Source: an uncultured Muribaculaceae bacterium
Lineage (GTDB): Bacteria; Bacteroidota; Bacteroidia; Bacteroidales; Muribaculaceae
Length of the DNA stretch: 40,897 nt
Direction: 5' to 3'
Assembly (NCBI GenBank): GCA_947629175.1
Contig: CANRCT010000003.1
Span: forward strand, 80,271-121,167
Within the stretch, counting starts at the first letter, position 1. The number at the start of each line of letters is the position of its first letter. Under the pieces are notes generated by a model. It did no database searches and was not told the DNA's origin. It saw nothing but the letters and a program-made list of their open reading frames with translations. The translations under genes were made by a program, and so were the position numbers. Below, piece after piece: positions 15,892 through 23,785 of the stretch.

Positions 15892-16123
15892 ATGAAAGAA
15901 ACAACAAATAGTGATACTCTGTTGTCTTTATTGGAGGGGTTCACTCTTGATAATGCGGATGATATATCCCGGCAGGTTGCGGATGATTTCCGGAAAAGGC
16001 GTGTGGAGAAGAATTAATGTCGGCACGAAAATCCAGTTGCCGGAGACCAGATGCCGGGAAATAATCGAGGAAATCAGCGACGGGTGCCGGGAATTGACCC
16101 GATATAAAATAACCCTGGACTAA
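15892..16123 (+). pseudogene. Remnant of an XRE-type regulator, possibly a deleted HipB-HipA module
   Basis: The ATG at 15892 opens a 41-codon frame ending TAA 16015-16017. Its end, DDISRQVADDFRKRRVEKN, resembles the first helix of XRE-type helix-turn-helix proteins of Bacteroidota that sit before HipA-like toxins, but the DNA-binding helices that should follow are absent. In the next frame, with no gap, 16013-16123 encodes INVGTKIQLPETRCREIIEEI followed by SDGCREL and a stop, an amphipathic helix that I compare, from memory and with low certainty, to the HipA C-terminal region. The simplest reading is an internal deletion that joined the start of an antitoxin to the end of a later gene. It could also be a genuine 41-residue micro-protein. 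The end overlaps the convergent HAD gene by 4 nt. Confidence 0.42.
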
Positions 16124-16761
16124 ATGTCGGCCAGAGCCAAGAAATCGGAGATTATGTAGTCGGCTCCGGCTTCTTCCAGTTCTGCGACAGAGCCGTTGCC
16201 GTATGTGACGCCGCATGTGGCGGTTCCCGCACGTCTGCCCATAAGTATATCCACGTTCATGTCTCCGACCACAAGTGTTTCAGCCTTGTCCCATCCTTGT
16301 GTATCAAGAACAAGATTCACCGGGTCGGGAGCCGGTTTGCCATTTTTCACATCGCCCCCGCCGACAAGCATCATGAAACAGCCGTTGATATTGAATTCCG
16401 AGCAATATTCTTCGAGAGAACCTCTGCTGCGGCTGGAGGCGATCGCCATTCTTATTCCGCTACTATGCATGTCAGTCAGCACATCAAAAACATGCGGATA
16501 CAGCTTTACCTTGAAAGCACCTTTGATGGAATTGAAAATCTCACGATAAGCGGTCACATAGCGTACCGACAGATCAGGGATGGAGGGCCACAGTCGCGAC
16601 TGGATCTCTTCAAGTCTGTAACCTATCATTGACCGACACTCCTCATCTGAACGGCATGGCAGATCCAAAGCGGTGATAGTCCTTTGCATCGTCTCTACAA
16701 TCATTGCAGCAGTGTCTGCCAAAGTACCGTCAAAATCAAATATGATATTCCTGTATTTCAT
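16120..16761 (-). CDS. HAD-superfamily phosphatase, phosphoglycolate-phosphatase-like
   Basis: A 213-residue cytoplasmic protein with all four HAD motifs: DFDGTLAD (motif I, nucleophile Asp9 and Asp11), the Ser of AIASSRS (motif II), the Lys of KNGKPAPDP (motif III) and VVGDMNVDILMGRRAG (motif IV). The helical cap between motif I and II is the C1 type of the Gph/beta-phosphoglucomutase group. It hydrolyses small phosphate esters; the substrate is unknown, and gph would be an over-call. It lies 115 nt downstream of rlmH on the same strand and meets the broken regulator gene at its 3' end. I see no clear TAnnTTTG box upstream, so it may be read from the rlmH promoter. Confidence 0.85.
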   Translation of the reverse strand: MKYRNIIFDFDGTLADTAAMIVETMQRTITALDLPCRSDEECRSMIGYRLEEIQSRLWPSIPDLSVRYVTAYREIFNSIKGAFKVKLYPHVFDVLTDMHSSGIRMAIASSRSRGSLEEYCSEFNINGCFMMLVGGGDVKNGKPAPDPVNLVLDTQGWDKAETLVVGDMNVDILMGRRAGTATCGVTYGNGSVAELEEAGADYIISDFLALADI

Positions 16762-16876
16762 TTCTTATATTAATCCTGATGTCGTAACACCGTTCAATTC
16801 CACTATCTTGCCTGATGCATAAATGCGATGCCATATCAGAACGATTTGAGAGGAATGTAAAAGCCGAAAATCGTAT

Positions 16877-17350
16877 TCAGTCGTGATGATAGGGCTCGCC
16901 GCGGAGTATCGTCATGGCGCGGTAGATCTGCTCGGCGAAGAACAGGCGCACCATCTCGTGGGAAAAGGTCATCCGCGATAGGGATATCTGGCCGTCGGCC
17001 CTCGTCCTCACGGCATCGGAGAATCCATAGGGGCCTCCGATGACGAACACCAGACGGCGACGACCGCTCACTGCCTGACGCTCTATATAACCTGCGAACT
17101 CGCGCGATGTCAGTTCCCGGCCATGCTCGTCGAGAAGCACCACCATGTCCGAAGGCTGCAGAGCCTGCAGCAGGAGCTCACCCTCCTTGTCGCGCTGTTG
17201 CTGCATGGTCAGCGACCGTGTCTGGCGCAGATCGGCCACTGCAATGATCTCCACAGGCATGTAATGGGAGGCTCGGGCGATATATTCGTCTGTGGCCTTG
17301 GCTATATAGGGAGTGGTGGTACGTCCAACAGCCAAAATAGTAATTTTCAT
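16877..17350 (-). CDS. rlmH: 23S rRNA (pseudouridine(1915)-N(3))-methyltransferase
   Basis: A 157-residue SPOUT-fold methyltransferase. The start MKITILAVGRT, the central MVVLLDEHGRELTSREFAGYI, the SAM-binding knot loop FVIGGPYGF and the C-terminal ISLSRMTFSHEMVRLFFAEQIYRA with the terminal YHH are diagnostic, and the length is typical (~155-159 aa). It methylates pseudouridine 1915 in helix 69 of 23S rRNA on assembled 70S ribosomes. It is divergent from nadC, and the two promoters overlap, so each -33 region lies in or near the other gene's leader. Confidence 0.95.
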   Translation of the reverse strand: MKITILAVGRTTTPYIAKATDEYIARASHYMPVEIIAVADLRQTRSLTMQQQRDKEGELLLQALQPSDMVVLLDEHGRELTSREFAGYIERQAVSGRRRLVFVIGGPYGFSDAVRTRADGQISLSRMTFSHEMVRLFFAEQIYRAMTILRGEPYHHD

Positions 17351-17361
17351 TGTGATGGAAG

Positions 17362-17392
17362 TTGCGGAGTCGGGATAAGATTATTAATTTTG
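17362..17392 (+). promoter_or_regulatory. Promoter for nadC
   Basis: TTG at 17362-17364, a 20-nt spacer and TAATTTTG at 17385-17392. The predicted start near 17397 rules out the in-frame GTG at 17394 and supports the ATG at 17418. Confidence 0.7.
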
Positions 17393-17396
17393 TGTG

Positions 17397-17428
17397 CAAA
17401 AATACATAAAAACACCAATGGAAACAAA
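17397..17428 (-). promoter_or_regulatory. Promoter for rlmH, overlapping the nadC start
   Basis: On the minus strand, TTTG (17428-17425), a 20-nt spacer and TATTTTTG (17404-17397). The -33 lies inside the first codons of nadC. Confidence 0.6.
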
Positions 17429-18263
17429 CGACCAGCTTATCACCGAACTGATTCGTCTCGCATTTGCCGAGGATGTAGGCGACGGCGACCATACCACTCT
17501 GTCAACGATCCCTACCGACGCACGCGGACGCCAGCGCCTCATAGTCAAGGAGGAGGGCATACTCGCCGGAGTGGAGATAGCACGCAAGGTATTCGAGTTT
17601 TTCGATCCTGAACTGAAAATGACCGTCTATCTGACCGACGGCACTCACGTGAAGCCCTGCGACGTGGCTTTCGAAGTTGAAGGAAGCGTCAGATCTTTGC
17701 TTCAGACCGAACGCACGATGCTCAACATAATGCAGCGGATGAGCGGAATAGCAACCACCACGGCACGCTATCAGGAGCGTCTGGCAGGGCTGAAGACTAA
17801 GGTGCTCGACACCCGCAAGACAACTCCCGGCATGCGTCTGCTCGAAAAAGAGGCTGTGAAGATCGGCGGCGGAGCCAACCACCGCATAGGTCTGTTTGAC
17901 ATGATACTCATCAAGGACAATCATGTGGACTTCGCCGGTGGCATCCCTGAGGCCGTGCGTCGCGCCAAGGAATATTGCAAGAGCAAAGGCAAGGATTTGA
18001 AGATCGAGGTCGAAGTGCGCAACGAGGATGAGATACGTCAGGCGCTTGAAGCGGATGTAGACCGCATCATGCTCGACAATTTCACTCCCGAACGCACCCG
18101 CGAAGCCGTGAAGCTTATCGGAGGCCGCACCGAGATAGAATCATCAGGCGGCATCACTATCGACACTCTTCGCGAATACGGCGAATGCGGAGTCGACTAT
18201 ATCTCAGTCGGCGCGCTTACACACTCGGTGAAAGGGCTCGACATGAGCTTCAAAGCTGTCTGA
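17418..18263 (+). CDS. nadC: Quinolinate phosphoribosyltransferase (carboxylating)
   Basis: A 281-residue enzyme that joins quinolinate to PRPP to make nicotinate mononucleotide in de novo NAD synthesis. Motifs in order: EDVGDGDHTT, ERTMLNIMQRMSGIATTT, DTRKTTPGMRLLEKEAV, the catalytic/phosphate-binding GGGANHRIGLFDMILIKDNH, VEVRNEDE, IMLDNF and ESSGGI. This is a complete NadC of usual length. I place the start at ATG 17418 rather than GTG 17394 because the -7 element ends at 17392. Neither nadA nor nadB is in the window. The 3' end overlaps the convergent HAD gene by 14 nt. Confidence 0.95.
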   Translation: METNDQLITELIRLAFAEDVGDGDHTTLSTIPTDARGRQRLIVKEEGILAGVEIARKVFEFFDPELKMTVYLTDGTHVKPCDVAFEVEGSVRSLLQTERTMLNIMQRMSGIATTTARYQERLAGLKTKVLDTRKTTPGMRLLEKEAVKIGGGANHRIGLFDMILIKDNHVDFAGGIPEAVRRAKEYCKSKGKDLKIEVEVRNEDEIRQALEADVDRIMLDNFTPERTREAVKLIGGRTEIESSGGITIDTLREYGECGVDYISVGALTHSVKGLDMSFKAV

Positions 18264-18924
18264 GACTGCTCATCAGCCCAGCGAGGCGCTCCAGAGGCAG
18301 CTCATCCCACGATGATATGACGCAGTCGGCAAGAGGCTCTATCCTCTCGCGCGGATAAGTGGTGGCCATGCCTACCACTACGGCTCCGGAGGCGCGTCCC
18401 GCTGCAAGCCCCTGTAGAGAGTCCTCAAACACCACACACTTTTCAGGCCCCATTCCTATCGCGGCTGCCGCACGGCAGTAGCCCTCGGGATGGGGCTTGG
18501 AGTGCGTGACCATAGAGCCGTCGATCACGGTGGCGAACAGCTCGCGCAGACGCGGCATCATGCCGAAGAGGCGTTCCATTTTCACCGCGTCGCTGCTCGT
18601 CACAAGGGCAGCCGGGATTCCGGCCTCCGCAAGCGACTCAAGCATTTCCATGGCCCCCGGCAACGGACTGAACCTCATCGAGGCCTGAAAATCCATCAGG
18701 CGCCGTGTGATCTCCCGGCGGATCTCTTCGGTAGGATATACCCCGAGTATCGATTCGAGCGTACGGCCCTTGATCGCCACGGCATAATCAGGTATGCCGG
18801 TGGGAAACTCCGACTCGATTTCATTCCAAAAGCCGGTATAGAGGGTCTCGCTGTCGATTATCACTCCGTCGAGATCGAATAGGGCTCCGAAGCCGTATTT
18901 ATTGGTCGCTGATGTCATCATCAT
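18250..18924 (-). CDS. HAD-superfamily phosphatase, beta-phosphoglucomutase-like
   Basis: A 224-residue protein with FDLDGVIIDSE (motif I, the DxDGVxxDSE form typical of the beta-PGM/YcjU subgroup), VTSSD (motif II), THSKPHPEGYCRAAAAIG (motif III Lys) and CVVFEDSLQGLAAGRASG (motif IV with ED). The cap domain is helical. It is probably a sugar-phosphate phosphatase or mutase; the exact substrate is not visible. The start is uncertain among three consecutive ATG codons (18924, 18921, 18918). The -7 element ends 13 nt before the first, so the leader is very short. Its 3' end overlaps nadC by 14 nt in convergent orientation. Confidence 0.85.
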   Translation of the reverse strand: MMMTSATNKYGFGALFDLDGVIIDSETLYTGFWNEIESEFPTGIPDYAVAIKGRTLESILGVYPTEEIRREITRRLMDFQASMRFSPLPGAMEMLESLAEAGIPAALVTSSDAVKMERLFGMMPRLRELFATVIDGSMVTHSKPHPEGYCRAAAAIGMGPEKCVVFEDSLQGLAAGRASGAVVVGMATTYPRERIEPLADCVISSWDELPLERLAGLMSSLRQL

Positions 18925-18937
18925 CTGATTTTTTTTG

Positions 18938-18945
18938 CAAAATTA
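18938..18945 (-). promoter_or_regulatory. -7 promoter element for the beta-PGM-like gene
   Basis: The minus strand reads TAATTTTG. A TTG (18970-18968) lies 22 nt upstream, slightly further than usual. Confidence 0.5.
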
Positions 18946-18980
18946 ATATACCGCGTGCTCATAAAGCCAACAATTAAAGT

Positions 18981-18988
18981 TAATTTTG
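18981..18988 (+). promoter_or_regulatory. -7 promoter element for the MATE operon
   Basis: TAATTTTG, 20 nt before the MATE ATG at 19009. No clear -33 TTG. Confidence 0.5.
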
Positions 18989-19008
18989 CATTATAGTCTT
19001 GACCGCCT

Positions 19009-20382
19009 ATGACCACCGACACTTCAAAATCCCCGATGACGCTCGGCACCGAATCTATCAGCCGCCTGCTGGTGCAGTATTCCGTGCCGGCGATTATCGC
19101 AAGTGTGGTCACTTCGCTCTATAATATCATCGACAGCATTTTCATCGGACGCGGCGTGGGCGCCATGGCCATCTCCGGCCTGGCCATCACCTTCCCGCTG
19201 ATGAATCTCGTCATAGCATTCTGCACGCTCATAGCCGTGGGCGGCGCCACGATCTCATCGATTTTCATGGGCCAGAAGGATATTTCGCGAGCCACCGACG
19301 TGGTCAACAACGTGCTGCTGCTCTGCATCATCCAGTCGGTGGTGTTCGGAGGGATCACGCTGCTGTTTCTCGACGAGATACTCTATTTCTTCGGAGCCAC
19401 ACCTGCCACTATAGGCTATGCCCGTGAATTCATGGAGGTGATATTGCTCGGCACTCCGATAGCCTATGTATTCATCGGACTCAATAATCTCATGCGCGCC
19501 ACCGGTTATCCGCGCAAAGCGATGGTTTCGGCTCTGCTGTCGGTCGGCGTCAATGTAATTCTGGCGCCGATCTTCATATTCTCCCTCGGATGGGGGATAC
19601 GCGGTGCCGCACTTGCCACGGTTATCGGACAATCAGTGGCCTGCGCATGGGTTCTCGCACATTTCCTGTCGCGCCGTAGCTTCATCCACTTCAATATCCA
19701 TAACCGGTGGTTCACTCCCTCAATCGCGCGCCGCATCTATGCCATCGGCATGTCGCCGTTCCTCATGAGCGTCTGCGCCTGCATCGTAGTGGTATTCATC
19801 AACAAAGCCCTGCTCGACTATGCAGGCGATGCCGGAGATCTCTCCGTGGGCGCATATGGTATTCTCAACCGCACGACAATGTTTTTCGTCATGATCGTGT
19901 TCGGAGTCACACAAGGCATGCAGCCTATACTCGGATTCAACTACGGCGCGGGAAACCTGGAACGTGTGAAACGCACGCTGCGCATCGGCATCTGGCTTGG
20001 AGTCGGCATCACAACCGTCGGGTGGATAATCACCGAACTTTTACCCGATACGGTCAGCTCGCTGTTCACCACCGACAGCCAGCTCATAGCTATCGCCGGC
20101 CACGGAGCCCGCATATACTTTCTTTTCTTCCCGGTGGTAGGCTGCCAGATTGTGATTCAGAACTTTTTCCAGTCAGTCGGAAAACCGAAACTGTCAATTT
20201 TCCTTTCGCTCACCCGTCAACTGCTGTTCCTCATACCGTTTCTGATTATTCTCCCTCACTTTTACGGAATCGACGGTGTCTGGTCAAGCATAGCGGCAAG
20301 CGACATGATAGCCTTCATCTTCGCAATAGTCACATTATGGTGGCAGATGAAGAAAAACGATAAAACGACATCCACACCATGA
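19009..20382 (+). CDS. MATE-family efflux transporter
   Basis: A 457-residue inner-membrane protein with about 12 hydrophobic helices and the two-fold MATE repeat. Landmarks are LVQYSVPAIIASVVTSLYNIIDSIFIGRGVG in the first half (the P-x..-Y-N-I-x-D-x-x-F-I-G-G-class motif), FIGLNNLMRATGYPRKAM, and in the second half QGMQPILGFNYGAG. The Na+- or H+-driven exporter would remove organic cations, drugs or metabolites; the substrate is unknown. It shares a 4-bp ATGA overlap with the following FAD-dependent oxidoreductase gene, so the two are translated together. Confidence 0.92.
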   Translation: MTTDTSKSPMTLGTESISRLLVQYSVPAIIASVVTSLYNIIDSIFIGRGVGAMAISGLAITFPLMNLVIAFCTLIAVGGATISSIFMGQKDISRATDVVNNVLLLCIIQSVVFGGITLLFLDEILYFFGATPATIGYAREFMEVILLGTPIAYVFIGLNNLMRATGYPRKAMVSALLSVGVNVILAPIFIFSLGWGIRGAALATVIGQSVACAWVLAHFLSRRSFIHFNIHNRWFTPSIARRIYAIGMSPFLMSVCACIVVVFINKALLDYAGDAGDLSVGAYGILNRTTMFFVMIVFGVTQGMQPILGFNYGAGNLERVKRTLRIGIWLGVGITTVGWIITELLPDTVSSLFTTDSQLIAIAGHGARIYFLFFPVVGCQIVIQNFFQSVGKPKLSIFLSLTRQLLFLIPFLIILPHFYGIDGVWSSIAASDMIAFIFAIVTLWWQMKKNDKTTSTP

Positions 20383-21956
20383 CTCAACAGCTTATACTCC
20401 GCGTCGACCCGCCTACGGCTGCATCCGACATGCGCCTGACGGCGATCGCAAGCACACGTCTGGGCGTCGACGCAAACCGCATAAAAGGGATACGGATCAT
20501 CCGGCGCTCCATCGACGCCCGTCAGCGAAATGTGATGGTCGACCTCACACTCACCGTGTATATCGACGAAGAGCCATCCGAAGCATTTTTCGAGCCGGAA
20601 ACCTACAATCCTCTCCCTGCCGATGCCCCGCAAGCCGTTGTGGTGGGCGCCGGACCGGCAGGACTCTTCGCCGCCCTACGGCTGATACAGCTCGGCGTAA
20701 AGCCCGTTGTCATAGAGCGCGGCAAGGATGTCGACGAGCGACGCCGCGACATGGCACGCCTCTCGCGCGAGGGGATTGTCGACCCTGATTCCAACTATTG
20801 TTTCGGCGAGGGAGGAGCGGGAGCATATTCCGACGGCAAACTCTACACCCGCAGCAAAAAGCGCGGCGATACCGACCGCATACTGCGCATCTTCTGCCAG
20901 CACGGCGCACAGACCGACATACTTGTCGACGCCCACCCGCATATCGGCACCGACCGTCTGCCCGAAGTAATCAAGGCCATGCGCGAGACGATCCGGCGCT
21001 GCGGAGGCGAGGTCAGATTCTCCACCCGCGCCGAGCGGCTTCTGACCGACAATGACGGCCGCGTCACCGGAGTAGACACGTCGGCCGGACAGATCCACGG
21101 CCCTATCATATTAGCTACAGGACACTCCGCACGCGACACCTACCGCACCCTTCGCGAAGCCGGCATAGGCATGGAAGCCAAGGGTATTGCAGTGGGAGTG
21201 CGGCTGGAGCATCCCCAGCAGCTCATTGACCGTCTGCGCTACCACAATCCCAATGGCCGCGGAAAATATCTGCCGGCCGCCGAATATACGATGCTGACCC
21301 GAGTGGAAGGCCGCGGAGTCTACTCCTTCTGCATGTGTCCGGGCGGGTTCATCATTCCGGCATCAAGCGAACCGGGACTGCTTGTAGTAAACGGCATGTC
21401 GCCTTCCAACCGCGGCACGCGGTGGGCCAATTCAGGCATGGTTGTGGAACTGCTCCCCGATGATGTACCTACTCCCGAAGGAGCCGACGACGTACTCCGC
21501 ATGATGCACTATCAGGAGGAGATCGAGCGCCGGTTTTTCAATGCCGGCGACGGCTCCCAGAAAGCACCGGCTCAACGGATGACCGACTTTGTGGTCGGGC
21601 GGCCGTCGGCCTCCCTTCCCCCCTCGTCGTATGCTCCGGGGCTCTATCCGGCCCGAGTGGATCGTCTGTTGCCCGAAGAGATATCCCGGCGGCTCAGAAA
21701 AGGCTTTGAAGAGATTGGACGCAAAAACCGCGGATTCCTCACTGCCGAGGCGACAGTGATAGGCGACGAGACGCGCACATCCTCGCCTGTCAGACTTGTA
21801 CGCGATCCGTCGACCCTGCAGTCGGTCACCTGCCCGGGGCTTTTCCCCTGCGGCGAGGGTGCCGGCTACGCCGGAGGCATCGTATCGGCAGCCATCGACG
21901 GCGAACGCTGCGCCGAAGCTCTCGCAACCGCCCTCTCCTCCAGACAAATTATATAA
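20379..21956 (+). CDS. FAD-dependent oxidoreductase, COG2509-type
   Basis: A 525-residue protein. Residues 1-75 form a small N-terminal domain of unknown function; then VVVGAGPAGLFAALRL (GxGxxG) binds the ADP of FAD, NYCFGEGGAGAYSDGKLYTR is the hallmark segment of the COG2509 'uncharacterised FAD-dependent dehydrogenase' group, LATGHSARDTY is the second FAD motif, and CPGLFPCGEGAGYAGGIVSAAIDG is the C-terminal FAD motif. The substrate is unknown. The gene overlaps MATE by 4 bp. An exporter directly coupled to an oxidoreductase hints that the enzyme may modify or make the exported compound, but this is inference only. The 3' end runs into an AT-rich tandem repeat. Confidence 0.86.
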   Translation: MTQQLILRVDPPTAASDMRLTAIASTRLGVDANRIKGIRIIRRSIDARQRNVMVDLTLTVYIDEEPSEAFFEPETYNPLPADAPQAVVVGAGPAGLFAALRLIQLGVKPVVIERGKDVDERRRDMARLSREGIVDPDSNYCFGEGGAGAYSDGKLYTRSKKRGDTDRILRIFCQHGAQTDILVDAHPHIGTDRLPEVIKAMRETIRRCGGEVRFSTRAERLLTDNDGRVTGVDTSAGQIHGPIILATGHSARDTYRTLREAGIGMEAKGIAVGVRLEHPQQLIDRLRYHNPNGRGKYLPAAEYTMLTRVEGRGVYSFCMCPGGFIIPASSEPGLLVVNGMSPSNRGTRWANSGMVVELLPDDVPTPEGADDVLRMMHYQEEIERRFFNAGDGSQKAPAQRMTDFVVGRPSASLPPSSYAPGLYPARVDRLLPEEISRRLRKGFEEIGRKNRGFLTAEATVIGDETRTSSPVRLVRDPSTLQSVTCPGLFPCGEGAGYAGGIVSAAIDGERCAEALATALSSRQII

Positions 21957-22006
21957 ACTTATATAACTTATATAATTTATATAAATTTACATAATTCATA
22001 TAATTC
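21949..22006. repeat. AT-rich tandem repeat of ~9 bp units
   Basis: About six imperfect copies of TTATATAAC/T (TTATATAAAC, TTATATAAC, TTATATAAT, TTATATAAAT, TTACATAAT, TCATATAAT) run from the last codons of the FAD gene to 9 nt before the DUF4924 ATG. Almost no G or C occurs here, in contrast with GC-rich flanks. It could act as a promoter/UP region or an easily melted segment, or vary in copy number. Several units contain TAnnTTTA-like sequences close to TAnnTTTG. Confidence 0.7.
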
Positions 22007-22014
22007 TCAGCTCC

Positions 22015-22572
22015 ATGTTTACCGCTTCTGAAAAACGAAAACAAAACATAGCCGAATATCTGCTCTATATGTGGCAGATAGAGGATATCATACGCGCCAA
22101 CGGCCTCGATATCGACCGCATCAAGGCCAACGTCATCGACCGCTACGAAGGCCTCTCAGACGATCAGCGCCGACAGATGACCGAATGGTACGAGAGCCTT
22201 ATCGACATGATGCGCCGCGAGGGAGTGACCGAGAAGGGGCATCTTCAGCTCAACCGCAACGTCATAGTGCAACTCGTCGACCTCCATCAGGCCCTGTTGC
22301 GCGATCCGCAGTTTGCAGAGTATACCGCCGAATTCTACCGCACCCTCCCCTACATCGTGGAGCTCCGGGCCAAGAGCGGCGACGAACGCCCCGGAGAGAT
22401 CGAAGCATGCTTCAACGCCCTCTACGGCACGCTGATGCTGCGCCTGCAGGGCAAAGAGATCTCCGAGCCCACACGTCAGGCCGTAGCGCAGATATCGAAA
22501 TTCATCGCTCTTCTGGCGCATAATTTCAAGCTCGACGAAGCCGACCAGCTTTTCAAACACGAACAATCATAA
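22015..22572 (+). CDS. DUF4924 family protein
   Basis: A 185-residue, largely helical, soluble protein. The N-terminus KRKQNIAEYLLYMWQIEDIIRA and the later LPYIVELRAKSGDERPGEIEACFNALYGTLMLRLQGKEIS and ISKFIALLAHNFKLDE are characteristic of DUF4924, a Bacteroidota family of unknown function. No catalytic motif, signal peptide or membrane segment is evident. It is preceded by the AT-rich tandem repeat and followed by a thioredoxin-like lipoprotein gene after 28 nt. It is probably on the same transcript as the MATE and FAD genes, unless the AT-rich repeat holds a promoter. Confidence 0.82.
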   Translation: MFTASEKRKQNIAEYLLYMWQIEDIIRANGLDIDRIKANVIDRYEGLSDDQRRQMTEWYESLIDMMRREGVTEKGHLQLNRNVIVQLVDLHQALLRDPQFAEYTAEFYRTLPYIVELRAKSGDERPGEIEACFNALYGTLMLRLQGKEISEPTRQAVAQISKFIALLAHNFKLDEADQLFKHEQS

Positions 22573-22600
22573 ATCCATAGAAACTTTAATCCATATCAAT

Positions 22601-23662
22601 ATGAAACTATCATTTCTGACACTGGCTGCCGGGGCGTTCCTGGCCGTATCGTGCGCACATGCCGCCACAGCTTCCGACAACTACACTGTCACCCTTCCGC
22701 TTTCGGAAGACGAGGACGGACTGACCGCCTACATCATCGACTTCGACACAAGCGCCAAACTTGACTCTACCGTCGTAGAGAACGGCAAAGCAGTGTTCAA
22801 AGGCTCTGTGACCACACCCGTATTCGCCCGCGTGATTCTCGACGGCAACCGCGCCGGACAATTTGTGCTCGAAGAGGGCGACATCGCATTCAATCCCGCC
22901 AACCGCATGGCTGCTGGTTCTCCGTCGAACGATGCTCTTGTGAATCTCATGGCGGAGCAGCAGAAACTCGTAGCCGAATACCGGCAGCTCGGCGACACTC
23001 CCGAAGATGAAGCGAAAAAGAAGGATATCCAGCAGGCAAACACAAAGCTCTTTGCCGACGCCCTGAAAGCCAATGCCGGCAATCCGCTCGGCTACTATCT
23101 CTTCCTGCAGGAATGCTACGGCTACGATCTGCCCACGTTCGACGCCAAGCTCAAGGAATATCCTCAGTTTGCCGGATCCAAGCGGGTGCAGACTCTCCGA
23201 CAGGGTCTGATCAACAAGGAGGAGACATCGGTAGGCCATAAATTCAAAGACTTCGAGATAACCTACGACGGCAAGACATCGCGCCTGAGCGATTACGTCG
23301 GCCGCGGCAAATACACTCTCGTCGACTTCTGGGCCAGCTGGTGCGGCCCCTGCATACGCGAGACCAAAGTGCTGAAAGAGATCTACGAGGAGTATGGCCC
23401 CAAGGGTCTCGACGTGCTCGGCGTGGCTGTATGGGACGAGCCGGCCAACACACTCAAGGCCATCGAACAGCATCAGCTTCCGTGGCCCCAGATCATCAAT
23501 GCGCAGACCATCCCCACCGATCTCTACGGCATCGCCGGCATCCCCTGCATCATCCTCTTTGACCCGGAGGGCAACATCGTCAGCCGCGACAAGCAGGACG
23601 ACGATCTGCGTGCCGACGTAGCTGCCGCCATGGCAAAAGTGGCTGCTCCTGCCGCCAAATGA
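22601..23662 (+). CDS. TlpA-like thioredoxin-fold lipoprotein
   Basis: A 353-residue protein with a lipobox (LAVSC, Cys18), so it is likely anchored at the membrane facing the periplasm. Residues ~28-200 form an N-terminal domain resembling DUF4369-type domains that precede Bacteroidota TlpA proteins. The thioredoxin domain starts near 210 (VGHKFKDFEI) and has the redox motif WASWCGPC, then the cis-Pro segment GIAGIPCIILFDPEG. It would reduce or exchange disulfides in exported proteins; partners are unknown. An odd point is the extra Cys next to the cis-Pro (IPC instead of the usual I/T-P). It is followed by a strong terminator, ending the MATE-FAD-DUF4924-TlpA run. Confidence 0.9.
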   Translation: MKLSFLTLAAGAFLAVSCAHAATASDNYTVTLPLSEDEDGLTAYIIDFDTSAKLDSTVVENGKAVFKGSVTTPVFARVILDGNRAGQFVLEEGDIAFNPANRMAAGSPSNDALVNLMAEQQKLVAEYRQLGDTPEDEAKKKDIQQANTKLFADALKANAGNPLGYYLFLQECYGYDLPTFDAKLKEYPQFAGSKRVQTLRQGLINKEETSVGHKFKDFEITYDGKTSRLSDYVGRGKYTLVDFWASWCGPCIRETKVLKEIYEEYGPKGLDVLGVAVWDEPANTLKAIEQHQLPWPQIINAQTIPTDLYGIAGIPCIILFDPEGNIVSRDKQDDDLRADVAAAMAKVAAPAAK

Positions 23663-23683
23663 CATTTATGCATCGACAAATTG

Positions 23684-23716
23684 ATAAAAAGCGGTGACCG
23701 GTCACCGCTTTTTTTA
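23684..23716 (+). terminator. Intrinsic terminator after the TlpA-like gene
   Basis: AAAAAGCGGTGA and TCACCGCTTTTT pair around a CCGG tetraloop, followed by a T-run to 23715. The hairpin is symmetric and also has an A-run on the left, so it could stop transcription in either direction. Confidence 0.88.
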
Positions 23717-23768
23717 TTGAGCATGAAAAACATGCTGTGGCGAGAATCTGATTCCGGCAAAAAATTAT

Positions 23769-23776
23769 TAACTTTG
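23769..23776 (+). promoter_or_regulatory. -7 promoter element for the DUF1846 gene
   Basis: TAACTTTG ends 9 nt before the ATG at 23786, so the mRNA would have a leader of only ~5 nt. No clear -33 TTG is present. Confidence 0.5.
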
Positions 23777-23785
23777 CATCCCGTT

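Noticed and set aside
15911-16012. Coding in the second frame upstream of the HipA-like tail
   Set aside because: The peptide here is odd (Cys/Trp/Met-rich), while the first frame from 15892 has the regulator-like sequence and correct spacing from the promoter.
22610-23665. A 351-codon minus-strand frame opposite the TlpA-like gene
   Set aside because: The plus strand encodes a complete lipoprotein with WCGPC; the antisense frame has no recognisable motif.
23681-23785. Longer N-terminus for the DUF1846 protein
   Set aside because: It would start inside the preceding terminator hairpin and upstream of the promoter element; family members begin at the MKYGFDN-like start.
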